DNA of 64,000 bases from Streptomyces sp. cf386 (GCF_900103585.1 NZ_FNHV01000005.1:248001-312000); one strand, 5' to 3'; numbered from the stretch's first letter, positions 8,702 through 16,733 are shown. The notes: a model not told the origin generated them from the letters alone. Made by a program: numbers and translations.

Positions 8702-9532
8702 TCAGCCGATTGTCGGTACCAGCACCACTGGGCAGTGGGAGCGGTGCAGGAGTGTGTGTGCGACCGGGCCCAGTCGTGGCCCGAGCCCGCTCGTACGGCG
8801 GTGTGTGCCGATGACGACGACGGCCGACTCGTGCGTGGCGTCCAGCAGGGCCTGGGCCGGTCCTCTGCGGACCGTGTGGGTCTCGACGGCGACCTGGGGA
8901 TGCTCTTCCCGCAGCTGGGCCAGGTTGAAGCGCGGCACGGCGTCCTCGGCCAGGTCGTTCTGGGCGCGCCGCCGTTGCCCGGGGCTCGTCGCGGGGATCA
9001 GGGAGGGCATTTCGGGGGTGACGTGCCGGTGGGTCGAGTGCACGACCTGCAGCCGGGCACCTCGCCGTTGCGCCTCGTGGAAGGCGTAGGAGGCCGCGCC
9101 TGCGTCGGAGTCGTCCTCCAGGCCGAGCAGCACGCTGCGCTCGCCGTCGCACGGGTGGTCACCGCGCACGACGAGCAGGGGGCCGTGCACATGCGCGGCC
9201 AGTCGCAGACTCACCGAGCCGGCCAGCAGCCCGGTGACGCCGCCCAAGCCGCGTGTGCCAACGACGGTCAGGTCGGCGCCCTCGCTCTCGCGTACGAGAG
9301 CCCGCACGGCGCCGCCCTCCGCGGCCTTGGTCACCACGGACAGGGTCGGATGACGTTCCCGGACGTGTGCGGCGGCCGATGCGAGGACGGGTTCGGCCTC
9401 GTCGCGGTCGGGCACCGCGTACACGACGCGCAGTTCGGCGCCACGGCGCTCAGCCTCGCCCGAGGCCCAGTCCAAGGCACGTACGGCGTTCAGGGAACCG
9501 TCCACTCCGACGACCACATGGTGGAGGGTCAT
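8702..9532 (-). CDS. Universal stress protein, tandem UspA domains
   Basis: 276 aa, two UspA domains (about 1-140 and 145-276). The first has VVVGVDGSLNAVRALDWA and the nucleotide-binding loop VVGTRGLGGVTGLLAGSVS, the G-2x-G-9x-G-S/T pattern of ATP-binding Usp proteins. The second has VVIGTHRRTSGLGPRLGPVAH, where the loop is less canonical. Cytoplasmic; in mycobacteria such proteins bind ATP and affect growth arrest. The ATG at 9532 follows GGGAGAGAGAG; a long in-frame upstream extension is not homologous. A strong palindrome lies 107 bases upstream. Confidence 0.92.
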   Translation of the reverse strand: MTLHHVVVGVDGSLNAVRALDWASGEAERRGAELRVVYAVPDRDEAEPVLASAAAHVRERHPTLSVVTKAAEGGAVRALVRESEGADLTVVGTRGLGGVTGLLAGSVSLRLAAHVHGPLLVVRGDHPCDGERSVLLGLEDDSDAGAASYAFHEAQRRGARLQVVHSTHRHVTPEMPSLIPATSPGQRRRAQNDLAEDAVPRFNLAQLREEHPQVAVETHTVRRGPAQALLDATHESAVVVIGTHRRTSGLGPRLGPVAHTLLHRSHCPVVLVPTIG

Positions 9533-9638
9533 CTCTCTCTCCCTTCTGTTCGGCTCCGTGTTCCCGATGCTCGTCCTTCCGCGACGTCGCGAGCAGGGGC
9601 CACGCGAACCCGGTGGCATGCCGTACGGCCCCCGCCAC

Positions 9639-9654
9639 AGGGCCGTTCGGCCCC
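9639..9654. promoter_or_regulatory. OsdR/DosR-like palindromic box
   Basis: AGGGCCGTTCGGCCCC lies 107 bases upstream of the USP start at 9532, in the gap between that gene and the PPOX gene that precedes it on the same strand. Confidence 0.6.
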
Positions 9655-9686
9655 GCACCGGAGAAGCGAGAGAGGCCCCCTCCGGG

Positions 9687-10127
9687 TCAGGAGGAGAGGT
9701 CCAGCCCGTACATGCTGCGTCCACCGACGAGTTCGCGGCCGGTCACCAGCTCGGGTTCGATACGGATGAACACGTCCCGGGGCGAAGGCGCCCAGGAGCG
9801 CGGGCCGGTGCGAACCAGACGCTCGTGCTCGGCCGGGTCGGTGACGATCGTGGCGGAGCCGGTGACCACGACGCTCCAGCCCGAGTGCGTGGCCGCGTCG
9901 ACCTCGTCGGCCTCGAGGGCGACCACCGTGCCGTCGATCGCGCGCACCAGTTCGGAGGTGGCCGCGGTGCGCAGCAGCACGGCGCCGTCGGCGTCCAGGC
10001 AGAAGTTGACGGGCAGTACCGCGGGCAGTGCCTGGCGCGTGTGCACGATCCGGCCGACTGGCACCTTCGCCAGCAGGCGGAGACACTCCTGCCGTTCGAG
10101 TTCGCGGAATCCGTCGTTGCGGTACAT
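9687..10127 (-). CDS. PPOX-family flavin-binding protein
   Basis: 146 aa, single PPOX split-barrel. Visible blocks are CLRLLAKVPVGRIVHT, LPAVLPVNFCLDADGAVLLRT, VALEADEVD and HSGWSVVVTGSA, ending FIRIEPELVTGREL. The last block (R-I-E-P-x-x-x-T-G-R) is shared with the PPOX parts of the HTH-PPOX proteins in the window, so these are one family. Probably a small flavin/F420-dependent oxidoreductase; the substrate is unknown. It is preceded by its own palindrome at 10211-10226. Confidence 0.85.
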   Translation of the reverse strand: MYRNDGFRELERQECLRLLAKVPVGRIVHTRQALPAVLPVNFCLDADGAVLLRTAATSELVRAIDGTVVALEADEVDAATHSGWSVVVTGSATIVTDPAEHERLVRTGPRSWAPSPRDVFIRIEPELVTGRELVGGRSMYGLDLSS

Positions 10128-10210
10128 GAGTCAGTCCGTCTTTCGCCTGATGCGTATGGTGCGGCGGTGCGATGGGATGTCCATCGTTCGCCCCTCGGGG
10201 GCCGCGGTCG

Positions 10211-10226
10211 AGGGCCATCGGTCCCG
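10211..10226. promoter_or_regulatory. OsdR/DosR-like palindromic box
   Basis: AGGGCCATCGGTCCCG, an imperfect form of the recurrent palindrome, lies 84 bases before the PPOX start at 10127, between it and the HTH-PPOX gene. Confidence 0.5.
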
Positions 10227-10246
10227 TTCGTTCCGGACAACAGCCC

Positions 10247-10927
10247 TCATTGCGCCGTGATCCGCCGTCCGGTGATATCGCGGGGTTCGATGCGCACCCA
10301 CTGATCGCGCTCCCCGCCCGCCCAGGGCCTGCTGTAGGCCTGTTCGTCGAGCCGACGCGCCTCATCGGGGTCCGTCACGGTTCGCGCGTGCCCGCGTACA
10401 AGCACGCTCCAGCCCTGGCCGAACGCGTCGTCGATGCGGTCGGCCTCGAAGGCGACCTGGCAGCCGGCAGCCTGCGACGGTGTCGTGCCGGGGGCGGTCC
10501 GGAAGACGACGGCGCCGTCCACGACGCTGTAGTTGACGGGAACGACGACCGGCCCGGTGACGGTGGGCACGGCGATGCGTCCGACGCCGTGGGTCGACAG
10601 CAGGGCGCGGCACTCCCGCGTGGACAGTTCGGTTGTGCCGGGGCGTCGGGACGCATGGGGAGCGGTGCCGGGCGGCAGATCGGTGTCGCCGCCGGTGAGT
10701 TCCCTGACGGTGGTGTGGAGGGTCTCCGCCAGTACGTGGAGGGCGCCCCTGCCCGGTGCGGCGGCCGGGTGCTCCTCCAGGTACTGCAGGTAGCTGGGGG
10801 CCATGCCCGCTCGGTCGGCCGTCTCCTCCCGGGAGACGCCGAGTTCTGCGCGTCGCCGGGCGAGTCGGCGCCCGAGGTCGCCCACGGGTGCCGCTTCGGT
10901 CGCCCTGGACGGGAGCTGTTCGGTCAC
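10247..10927 (-). CDS. HTH (XRE)-PPOX fusion protein, putative flavin-responsive regulator
   Basis: 226 aa. Residues about 15-80 form an XRE/Cro-type helix-turn-helix (LGRRLARRRAELGVSREETADRAG, then PSYLQYLEEHP). Residues about 100-226 form a PPOX domain (CRALLSTHGVGRIAVPT, VVVPVNYSVVDGAVVFRT, QVAFEADRIDD, GWSVLVRGHART, WVRIEPRDITGRRI). A DNA-binding domain joined to a flavin-binding fold suggests a redox- or cofactor-sensing regulator, which is inference. A longer relative with an added DUF1918 domain lies at 54319-55242. It is read in the same direction as the PPOX gene at 9687, separated by a palindrome. Confidence 0.85.
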   Translation of the reverse strand: MTEQLPSRATEAAPVGDLGRRLARRRAELGVSREETADRAGMAPSYLQYLEEHPAAAPGRGALHVLAETLHTTVRELTGGDTDLPPGTAPHASRRPGTTELSTRECRALLSTHGVGRIAVPTVTGPVVVPVNYSVVDGAVVFRTAPGTTPSQAAGCQVAFEADRIDDAFGQGWSVLVRGHARTVTDPDEARRLDEQAYSRPWAGGERDQWVRIEPRDITGRRITAQ

Positions 10928-10946
10928 GGCCCGTCACCTCCTCTCG

Positions 10947-12017
10947 TCAGGCCGCCGGGAGTGCGACCACGTCGTGCTGCTCTCCGCCGAGGACGACCTT
11001 GAGGGCACCGGTGTCGGCGGCCCTGCCGAAGACGTCGTACGCCTCCTCCATGAGGTCGAGCGGAAAGGTATGGGTGACGAGCTGCGAGGTGGGCAGTCGG
11101 TCGGCCGCCGCCATGCGCAGCAGGGTCGGTGTGGAGTGGGTGTCGACGAGGCCGGTGGTGATGGTCACGTTCTTGATCCACAGGTCTTCGAGGTGCAGGG
11201 TCGCGGGCCTGCCATGCACGCCGATGTTGGCGACGTGCCCGCCGGGCCGGACCATGCGCGTGCACATCTCGAAGCTCTCGGGCACGCCGACGGCCTCGAT
11301 GACCACGTCGGCGCCCAGCCCGTCGGTGAGGTCGGCGATCAGCTGCTCGGGGGCCTCGCGGGCGTCGGCCACGGCATCGGCGCCGAGCTGCCGGGCCGCC
11401 TCCAGCCGGGCGGGGGCCAGGTCCACGACGACGATCCGCTCGGGCGCGAACAGACGGGCCGTGGCGATGGCCGCGAGCCCGATGGGGCCGGCGCCGACGA
11501 CGGCGACGGTGTCACCGGGCCGTACCTGCCCGTTGAGCACGCCCACTTCATAAGCGGTCGGGAAGATGTCGGCGAGCAGGACGGCGTCCTTGCCGTCCAG
11601 GGTGCCAGGCAGCGCGTGGACGGACAGGTCGGCGTGCGGTACACGCACGTACTCGGCCTGGGTGCCGTCGATCAGATGGCCGAGGATCCAGCCCCCGCCG
11701 CCCCGGCACTGGCCGTACATGGCCTTGCGGCAGTAGGAGCAACGGCCGCAGGCGGTGATGCAGGAGACCAGGACGCGGTCCCCGGGCCGTGCGGTGCGCA
11801 CGTCGGCTCCGGTTTCCACGACCTCGCCGACCGCCTCGTGCCCGAGCACCGTGCCGGGGCGCACCTCGGGCACGTCACCCTTGAGGATGTGCAGGTCGGT
11901 GCCGCAGATGGTGACGGTTTCGACGCGCACGATCGCGTCGGTGGGGTCCTTGAGGCCGGGGTCCGGGACGTCCTCCCAGGAGGAGTGTCGGGGACCGTGG
12001 AAGACGAAGCCCTTCAT
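10947..12017 (-). CDS. Zinc-dependent alcohol dehydrogenase (MDR family)
   Basis: 356 aa. Catalytic zinc ligands Cys38 (CGTDLH) and His60-Glu61 (GHEAVGE) are present, and four structural-zinc cysteines lie at 90, 93, 96 and 104 (CGRCSYCRKAMYGQC). The Rossmann part shows VVGAGPIGL. It probably oxidises or reduces an alcohol or aldehyde with NAD(H); the substrate cannot be read from sequence. A close paralogue with identical spacing of these residues lies at 47324-48352. The ATG at 12017 follows GAAGGAAGGATCGTC; an upstream in-frame extension lacks homology. Three palindromes lie upstream in the gap shared with the STAS gene. Confidence 0.92.
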   Translation of the reverse strand: MKGFVFHGPRHSSWEDVPDPGLKDPTDAIVRVETVTICGTDLHILKGDVPEVRPGTVLGHEAVGEVVETGADVRTARPGDRVLVSCITACGRCSYCRKAMYGQCRGGGGWILGHLIDGTQAEYVRVPHADLSVHALPGTLDGKDAVLLADIFPTAYEVGVLNGQVRPGDTVAVVGAGPIGLAAIATARLFAPERIVVVDLAPARLEAARQLGADAVADAREAPEQLIADLTDGLGADVVIEAVGVPESFEMCTRMVRPGGHVANIGVHGRPATLHLEDLWIKNVTITTGLVDTHSTPTLLRMAAADRLPTSQLVTHTFPLDLMEEAYDVFGRAADTGALKVVLGGEQHDVVALPAA

Positions 12018-12133
12018 GACGATCCTTCCTTCCTCGGTCCCCCCTGGTCGGCGGCCCCAGGCTGAGCCCGGGACCAAGGCGGTGGCTGTTTGCGCCGCAG
12101 GTCCAGCTTGTCCCGCGCCCGGGCGCTCAGGCT

Positions 12134-12149
12134 TGGGCCGGTCGGCCCC
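12134..12149. promoter_or_regulatory. OsdR/DosR-like palindromic box (1 of 3)
   Basis: TGGGCCGGTCGGCCCC, a near-perfect inverted repeat, lies 117 bases before the alcohol dehydrogenase start in the divergent gap with the STAS gene. Confidence 0.55.
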
Positions 12150-12182
12150 GATCTCCGGGCCGGACGGCGCGATGCGCGACAT

Positions 12183-12198
12183 AGGTCCGGTCGGCCCC
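12183..12198. promoter_or_regulatory. OsdR/DosR-like palindromic box (2 of 3)
   Basis: AGGTCCGGTCGGCCCC is the middle of three repeats spaced 49 and 32 bases apart. The cluster suggests cooperative binding, which is inference. Confidence 0.5.
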
Positions 12199-12214
12199 GC
12201 GGGATCGGGCGGAC

Positions 12215-12230
12215 TGGGCCGACCGGCCCT
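12215..12230. promoter_or_regulatory. OsdR/DosR-like palindromic box (3 of 3)
   Basis: TGGGCCGACCGGCCCT lies 36 bases before the STAS ATG at 12266, close enough to overlap its promoter. Confidence 0.5.
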
Positions 12231-12265
12231 TCCCTCCGCCCGGCCGCGCGGGATTCCCTTTGCCC

Positions 12266-12646
12266 ATGTCCGAGAACCACACCAGGTCCACGCCGCCTCT
12301 CTCGGTGCGCGTCGTCGCTGGAACGACGGTGGTGGAGCTGCGCGGCGAGATCGACCTCCTCGCGGCACCTGCTCTGGCGGCACGGCTGGACTCGCTGACC
12401 GCCGGGACGTGTCCCGATCTGGTGCTCGACCTGCGTTCCGTGTCCTTCATCGACTGCACGGGGCTCGGCGTCCTGTGCCGGGCCCGCAACCGCGTCCTGG
12501 ACCGGCGGGGCCGACTCCGTCTGGTCAGCCACAACGCGTGCTTCCTGCGCGTACTGCGCATCACCGGTCTGGCGGGCGTGTTCGAGGTCAACCCCGGCTT
12601 GCCCACCCCCCTCGAGGCGAACGTCGTCACCGTCCCGGCAGGTTGA
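12266..12646 (+). CDS. STAS-domain anti-sigma factor antagonist
   Basis: 126 aa. A single STAS domain: VVELRGEIDLLAAPAL, then LDLRSVSFIDCTGLGVLCRA, where the serine or threonine phosphorylated in SpoIIAA/BldG-type antagonists would sit in the DC-TG-LG segment. Such proteins release sigma factors by binding an anti-sigma kinase. Neither a kinase nor a sigma factor is encoded nearby. No Shine-Dalgarno sequence is visible before the ATG at 12266, so translation may be leaderless; a TTG six bases upstream is less likely. Confidence 0.85.
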   Translation: MSENHTRSTPPLSVRVVAGTTVVELRGEIDLLAAPALAARLDSLTAGTCPDLVLDLRSVSFIDCTGLGVLCRARNRVLDRRGRLRLVSHNACFLRVLRITGLAGVFEVNPGLPTPLEANVVTVPAG

Positions 12647-12660
12647 CCGGCCCCGACCGG

Positions 12661-13653
12661 CTACCCGCTCACCGCCCCGGCGTCGAGCACCGTACGCGCC
12701 GACCGCCGCGGAGTGGCGGGACCCTCGGGGCCGTAGCCGAGTCGTACGAGCATGTGCGCGTGATCGGACCTTGGGTTCGCGGACTCACGCAGATCGGGCC
12801 ACTCCATCGCCTGGTGCAGGAGGGACGCGCGCAGTCCGTGAGCCGTGGCGACCAGGAGGACGCGTTCGAGGGCCTGCCCAGCGCGCAGCCAGTCGGTGCG
12901 ACGGTCGTGCTCGGTGGTCAGCACGGCGACAACGGGGGTCGTCTCGTAGACGCGAGCGGGGAGCCGGTCGGGATGGCGTTGAGCGGTGAAGTCGCGCATG
13001 GGGAGCCGCTCCCGGGCGTCCTGCGGGCCGAGCGCCGCCCATGGCAGGCCGGTGTCGGCCGCCGCGTACGGGTCCCCGCGCACCCACCGGCGGCTCTCGG
13101 CGCTGCGGTCGGTGTCCAGGCGGTTGCGCTGCTCGCCGTCCGCGGTGAGCGCCAGCAGGCGCGCGGTCTCGCCGTGCTCGGGGAAGAAGAGCCACGCGCC
13201 CTCCGCGCCGGCCGCCGCGGCGAGTTCGACGCGCAGACCCGGCGGGATCGGCCGGTCGGAGAACGGGAAGCGACTGCTGTGTCGACGCCAGATGGCCCCG
13301 TACAGGTCGCTGTCGCCTCGGCCCGGGCCACCGGGGGCGGGCTCGGTCGGCCGGACGGATGCAAGCAGGTCCGGTTCCTCGGGGCAGGGCAGCAGGTGGG
13401 TGACCGGATCCCAGCCGAAGTGGGCCATTGCGACTCGGAGGTTGAGCACGCAGGCGCCCACCGACAGATGCAGGGCCCGGCCTTCCGCGTCTGTGTGCCG
13501 CAGTCCGCCTTCAGGGGCGGCTCGCACAGAGAAGGTGACCGTTTCCGGATCCAGACGGAAGCGCCACGGCTGGGAGTTGTGGATCGAGGGCGCGGCGACC
13601 GCGGCCGAGACGCACGTCTCCAGTACCGCGGCATCGAAGGATGTGCTGCGCAT
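12661..13653 (-). CDS. Acg-family nitroreductase-like protein
   Basis: 330 aa. The N-terminal AVAAPSIHNSQPWRFRL and the second-half RHSSRFPFSDRPIPP, LRAGQALERVLLVATAHGL and RLGYGPEGPATPRR match the double-domain nitroreductase fold of mycobacterial Acg (Rv2032) and Rv3131, all DosR-controlled. In Acg the FMN is held but a lid blocks substrate, so the role may be flavin storage rather than catalysis (family knowledge). The ATG at 13653 follows GAGGGGAGGACACC. A paralogue is at 55300. It converges on the STAS gene with a 14-base gap. Confidence 0.9.
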   Translation of the reverse strand: MRSTSFDAAVLETCVSAAVAAPSIHNSQPWRFRLDPETVTFSVRAAPEGGLRHTDAEGRALHLSVGACVLNLRVAMAHFGWDPVTHLLPCPEEPDLLASVRPTEPAPGGPGRGDSDLYGAIWRRHSSRFPFSDRPIPPGLRVELAAAAGAEGAWLFFPEHGETARLLALTADGEQRNRLDTDRSAESRRWVRGDPYAAADTGLPWAALGPQDARERLPMRDFTAQRHPDRLPARVYETTPVVAVLTTEHDRRTDWLRAGQALERVLLVATAHGLRASLLHQAMEWPDLRESANPRSDHAHMLVRLGYGPEGPATPRRSARTVLDAGAVSG

Positions 13654-13719
13654 GGTGTCCTCCCCTCTCGCCGGAGTGGTGCTGTCTTCGAGCGTGAGCA
13701 CCCGGCCGCGACGCAGCGA

Positions 13720-13735
13720 GGGGCCGACGGTCCTT
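13720..13735. promoter_or_regulatory. OsdR/DosR-like palindromic box
   Basis: GGGGCCGACGGTCCTT lies 67 bases before the nitroreductase start at 13653, within a divergent gap that holds further imperfect copies (13785-13801 and 13817-13834). Confidence 0.45.
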
Positions 13736-13816
13736 CGTGAGGGCCTGGCGGGCCATACATCCGCCGCGGGGACCTCTGGCTGATCAGGGCTGAACGTCCC
13801 GGTGCGGTACGCAAGT

Positions 13817-13834
13817 TGGTCCCGGTCGGTCCCC
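13817..13834. promoter_or_regulatory. OsdR/DosR-like palindromic box
   Basis: TGGTCCCGGTCGGTCCCC lies 85 bases before the membrane-protein start at 13919. The match to the consensus is looser (GGTCCC for GGGCC). Confidence 0.35.
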
Positions 13835-13918
13835 TGAGACCGCCTGATCGGCCCATGCCGGCGCGGGGCGCCCGCTGGCACGGTCAGGACAACGAAGACG
13901 CGGAGGAGGTGCGGACCG

Positions 13919-14494
13919 ATGAGCGACGGCACATGCGCGAAGAAGCGGTTGTGGCGGTGGCGCAGCAACCCCTTGCGACGGCGTGACGACATCATGGAGG
14001 CCTGGATCGTGCTGGCCCTCTGGGCGGTCGTCCTGGTGGGTGGCACGCTGGTCGGCCTGGTGACGGCCCACGCCGCCGACGAGGTGTTCGCCCGGCAGCG
14101 CGCCGAACGGACCTCCGTGCGGGCCGTGGTCCTCGCCGACGTCCCCGCCTCGGCCACCAAGGCAGGTGGGACACGTGCGCTGGCGAGGATCAGCTGGACG
14201 ACACCCGACGGCACCACGCGTACCGACAGGACCCTGGTGGACACGAGGCAGAAGGCCGGCGCCGAGGTCGTGGCGTGGCTGGACGGCCAGGGCGACCTCG
14301 CCGCCGAGCCGCCGAGCTCCGCGGAGGCCGCCGTCGAGGCCGGCGTCCTGGGCACGGCCGCCGCGCTCGGACTGGCCGGCGCGGCGGTCGGCGCCGGGGC
14401 CCTCGTCCGGTGGAGGCTCGACCGGCGACGCATCGACCAGTGGCGCCGGGAGTGGGACCTGGTAGGGCCCCAGTGGGGGCACAAGACCGGGTGA
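13919..14494 (+). CDS. Rv1733c-like membrane protein
   Basis: 191 aa. A basic N-terminus containing NPLRRRDD is followed by a membrane helix (about 28-50), an extracytoplasmic stretch with AHAADEVFARQRAERTSV and a WTTPDGTTRTDRT strand pair, a second helix (about 135-158) and a tail with RIDQWRREWDLVGPQWG. This layout matches Rv1733c, a DosR-regulated membrane protein of unknown function. The ATG at 13919 follows GGAGGAGGTGCGGACCG. A paralogue with the same tail motif (QWEAEWDLVEPLW) lies at 50563. Confidence 0.75.
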   Translation: MSDGTCAKKRLWRWRSNPLRRRDDIMEAWIVLALWAVVLVGGTLVGLVTAHAADEVFARQRAERTSVRAVVLADVPASATKAGGTRALARISWTTPDGTTRTDRTLVDTRQKAGAEVVAWLDGQGDLAAEPPSSAEAAVEAGVLGTAAALGLAGAAVGAGALVRWRLDRRRIDQWRREWDLVGPQWGHKTG

Positions 14495-14543
14495 ACCTGG
14501 GCACGCGTGGCCAGCCGCCGTATGCGCTCGAACCCGATCCGCG

Positions 14544-14559
14544 GGGGCCGAGCGGCCCG
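14544..14559. promoter_or_regulatory. OsdR/DosR-like palindromic box
   Basis: GGGGCCGAGCGGCCCG lies about 120 bases before the CBS pseudogene start at 14678. The promoter element therefore survives before a broken gene. Confidence 0.5.
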
Positions 14560-14677
14560 ATTTCAGGGCCATCCGGTGCTGACCAGGTCCTGGATGGCTC
14601 TCCTGCGGACGACTGGCTCCTGCCGCGCTTGCCATGTGATGGCTGTCGGCTGTCACCCCGGGGAAGGGAGGAGCGAC

Positions 14678-15156
14678 ATGCAGCACCGTACGGTTGCCGA
14701 TCTGATGCCCCGCGATGTCGTCCGGGCCCGGCGCGACACGCCGTTCAAGGAGATCGTCGAGCTGTTGGCGGAGAACGACGTCACCGCCGTACCGGTGGTG
14801 GACGACCTGGACCACCCCCTGGGCGTCGTGTCCGAGACCGACCTGCTGCGCAAGTGCTCCGCGCAGGCCGACCCGTCCGGGCGCGCACCGACCTGCTGCG
14901 AATCTTCCTGCGCGGGGACGACGCCATCCACGACGAGATCACCCGGGACGTGCTGCGGCAGACCTTGGACCTCGCGCCTTCGGACGTGACGGTCGAGGTG
15001 CGCGATGGGCAGGTGATACTCGGAGGTTCCGTCGAGGTGAGCAGCCTGATCCCCATCATCGAGCGGCTGTGCAGAAATGTCGACGGCGTGGTCTCGGTCT
15101 CCGCGCACATCGAGTACCGCATCGACGCCTCCCGGGCTTCCTCCACCGGAGCATGA
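14678..15156 (+). pseudogene. CBS-BON protein with internal deletion and frame change
   Basis: The start (ATG 14678 after GGGAGGAGCGAC) encodes MQHRTVADLMPRDVVRARRD and a complete first CBS motif up to AQADPSGR. The reading frame then changes, and in the new frame comes TDLLRIFLRGDDAI and a full BON domain ending near 15156. The intact paralogue at 53530-54201 has about 68 residues, including most of the second CBS motif, at that point. So about 200 bases are lost and the frame is broken near 14880. A 14-base sequence, ACCGACCTGCTGCG, occurs on both sides (14838 and 14888), which may have helped the rearrangement. Confidence 0.85.
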
Positions 15157-15386
15157 GCACCGCGGTGGCGATCACGGCGGCAACGTCTTCCGGGCCGATA
15201 TGACTTCGCCTCTGACCTCGTACAGGTCAGTGGTGGTCACGCCGGACATTGGCGTCACCCCTGCGCCTTCCCTCTGTGTGATCGGCTGATGGCAAGGGCT
15301 CGGTCATGTGGCCGAAGGCCCTCGGCGGCAGGCCACAAGGCGGGTCGCCGACGGGGCCACTGTCGCTCATGCTGGAGGAGAGTCAC

Positions 15387-15485
15387 ATGTCTCCTCGAGT
15401 TCACATCCGCGGAGGTGAACCGAATGACTCTGCCCTTTCGGTACAGGCCGGAGGGCCTGCGGGGGCGGGCCTCCTCCCAGCCTGA
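15387..15485 (+). CDS. Possible 32-residue small ORF
   Basis: ATG at 15387 stands 8 bases after a strong GGAGG site and opens 32 codons. It overlaps the next small ORF in another frame. The product has no recognised family. It could be a leader or a chance frame. Confidence 0.25.
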   Translation: MSPRVHIRGGEPNDSALSVQAGGPAGAGLLPA

Positions 15486-15615
15486 GCCGATCGCTGCCGA
15501 GTGCGACAAGCTCCTCGATCGGATGAACCGGCTCCTGAAGTCCGCCTCGCGTCGTGGACCGAGCCCATGGCGCGGCACCTCGCGCCGCACCGGGCGCTGC
15601 TGCCCGCTGACGTGA
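15424..15615 (+). CDS. Possible 63-residue small protein upstream of pfk
   Basis: ATG at 15424 stands 8 bases after GGAGG. The product is basic, with a short helix ECDKLLDRMNRLLKS in the middle. No family is recognised. It lies about 90 bases upstream of the phosphofructokinase on the same strand, and the interval from 15157 to 15707 holds nothing else recognisable. It may be real or the remnant of a longer gene. Confidence 0.3.
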   Translation: MTLPFRYRPEGLRGRASSQPEPIAAECDKLLDRMNRLLKSASRRGPSPWRGTSRRTGRCCPLT

Positions 15616-15707
15616 AGGCCGATGACGGCTGACCCACCCACCGCCGGCGAGGCACAGCCGGCGGGTGCGGGCCCGCCGACGTCATACGCAGAGAAGGAAA
15701 GGAAGCC

Positions 15708-16733
15708 ATGAAGGTCGGAGTGCTGACCGGTGGCGGCGACTGCCCCGGCCTCAACGCCGTGATCCGCAGCGTCGTCCGCAAGGGCATCCAGGAGTACGGC
15801 TTCGATTTCGTCGGCTTGCGGGACGGCTGGCTCGGTGCCCTTCAGGGCAATGTGGTGCCGCTGGACATCTCGAGCGTGCGTGGGATCCTTCCACGCGGCG
15901 GAACCATCCTCGGTTCCTCCCGCACCAACCCGTTCAAACATGAGGACGCGGTGCAGCGCATCCAGGACGTCCTTGCCGCGCACCAGGTGGACGCACTCAT
16001 CGTGATCGGCGGCGAGGACACGCTCGGTGTCGCCGCCGAGCTGAGCCATCAGGGCGTCAATCTGGTCGGCGTGCCGAAAACCATCGACAACGACGTGTCC
16101 GGCACCGACTACACCTTCGGCTTCGACACGGCCGTAGGCATCGCGACGGAGGCAATCGACCGCCTCCACACCACTGCCGAGTCGCACATGCGCACCCTGG
16201 TGGTGGAGGTGATGGGCAGGCACTCCGGGTGGATCGCCCTGCACGCCGGCGTGGCGGGCGGCGCCAACGTGATCCTCATCCCGGAGCGGCCGTTCGACAT
16301 CGATCAGGTCTGTACGTGGGTGAAGAACCGATTCAAGATCCACTATGCGCCGATCGTCGTCGCCGCCGAGGGAGCCGTCCCCATCGAGGGGCAGATGATC
16401 CTCAAGGACCGGACGCTGGACGAGTTCGGCCACGTGCGGCTGTCGGGCATCGGCGAGTGGCTTGCCCAGGAGATCGAGGAACGCACGGGCACGGATGCCC
16501 GGACCACCGTCCTCGGCCACGTCCAGCGCGGCGGTACGCCCAGCGCGTTCGACCGTTGGCTGGCCACACGCTTCGGGCTGCACGCCGTCGACGCGGTCAA
16601 GGACGGCGATTACGGCAAGTTGGTCGCCCTGCAGGGCACCCAGATCATCCGCATCCCTCTCGACGGCACCAGGGCGAGGACCAAGCTGGTGGATCCGTCG
16701 CTGTACGACGAGTTCGAGGTGTTCTTCGGCTGA
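15708..16733 (+). CDS. pfkA: 6-Phosphofructokinase, predicted pyrophosphate-dependent
   Basis: 341 aa, group III actinobacterial PFK. TGGGDCPGLNAVIR opens the protein; PKTIDNDVSGTDYTFGFDTA and MGRHSGWIALHAG hold the fructose 6-phosphate site, and GHVQRGGTPSAFDR is present. At the donor site the sequence is GGEDT with Asp104, and Lys124 in PKTIDND. Asp104 plus Lys124 is the known signature of PPi-using enzymes, while ATP-using relatives have Gly104. I therefore predict a reversible PPi-PFK. The ATG at 15708 follows AAGGAAAGGAAGCC. It converges on a USP gene with a 12-base gap. Confidence 0.9.
   Translation: MKVGVLTGGGDCPGLNAVIRSVVRKGIQEYGFDFVGLRDGWLGALQGNVVPLDISSVRGILPRGGTILGSSRTNPFKHEDAVQRIQDVLAAHQVDALIVIGGEDTLGVAAELSHQGVNLVGVPKTIDNDVSGTDYTFGFDTAVGIATEAIDRLHTTAESHMRTLVVEVMGRHSGWIALHAGVAGGANVILIPERPFDIDQVCTWVKNRFKIHYAPIVVAAEGAVPIEGQMILKDRTLDEFGHVRLSGIGEWLAQEIEERTGTDARTTVLGHVQRGGTPSAFDRWLATRFGLHAVDAVKDGDYGKLVALQGTQIIRIPLDGTRARTKLVDPSLYDEFEVFFG

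Noticed and set aside
14838..14901. Direct repeat ACCGACCTGCTGCG considered as a mobile-element target duplication
   Set aside because: Both copies encode the conserved TDLLR end of CBS motifs, so similarity is explained by protein homology. It may have assisted a deletion but is not an insertion footprint.
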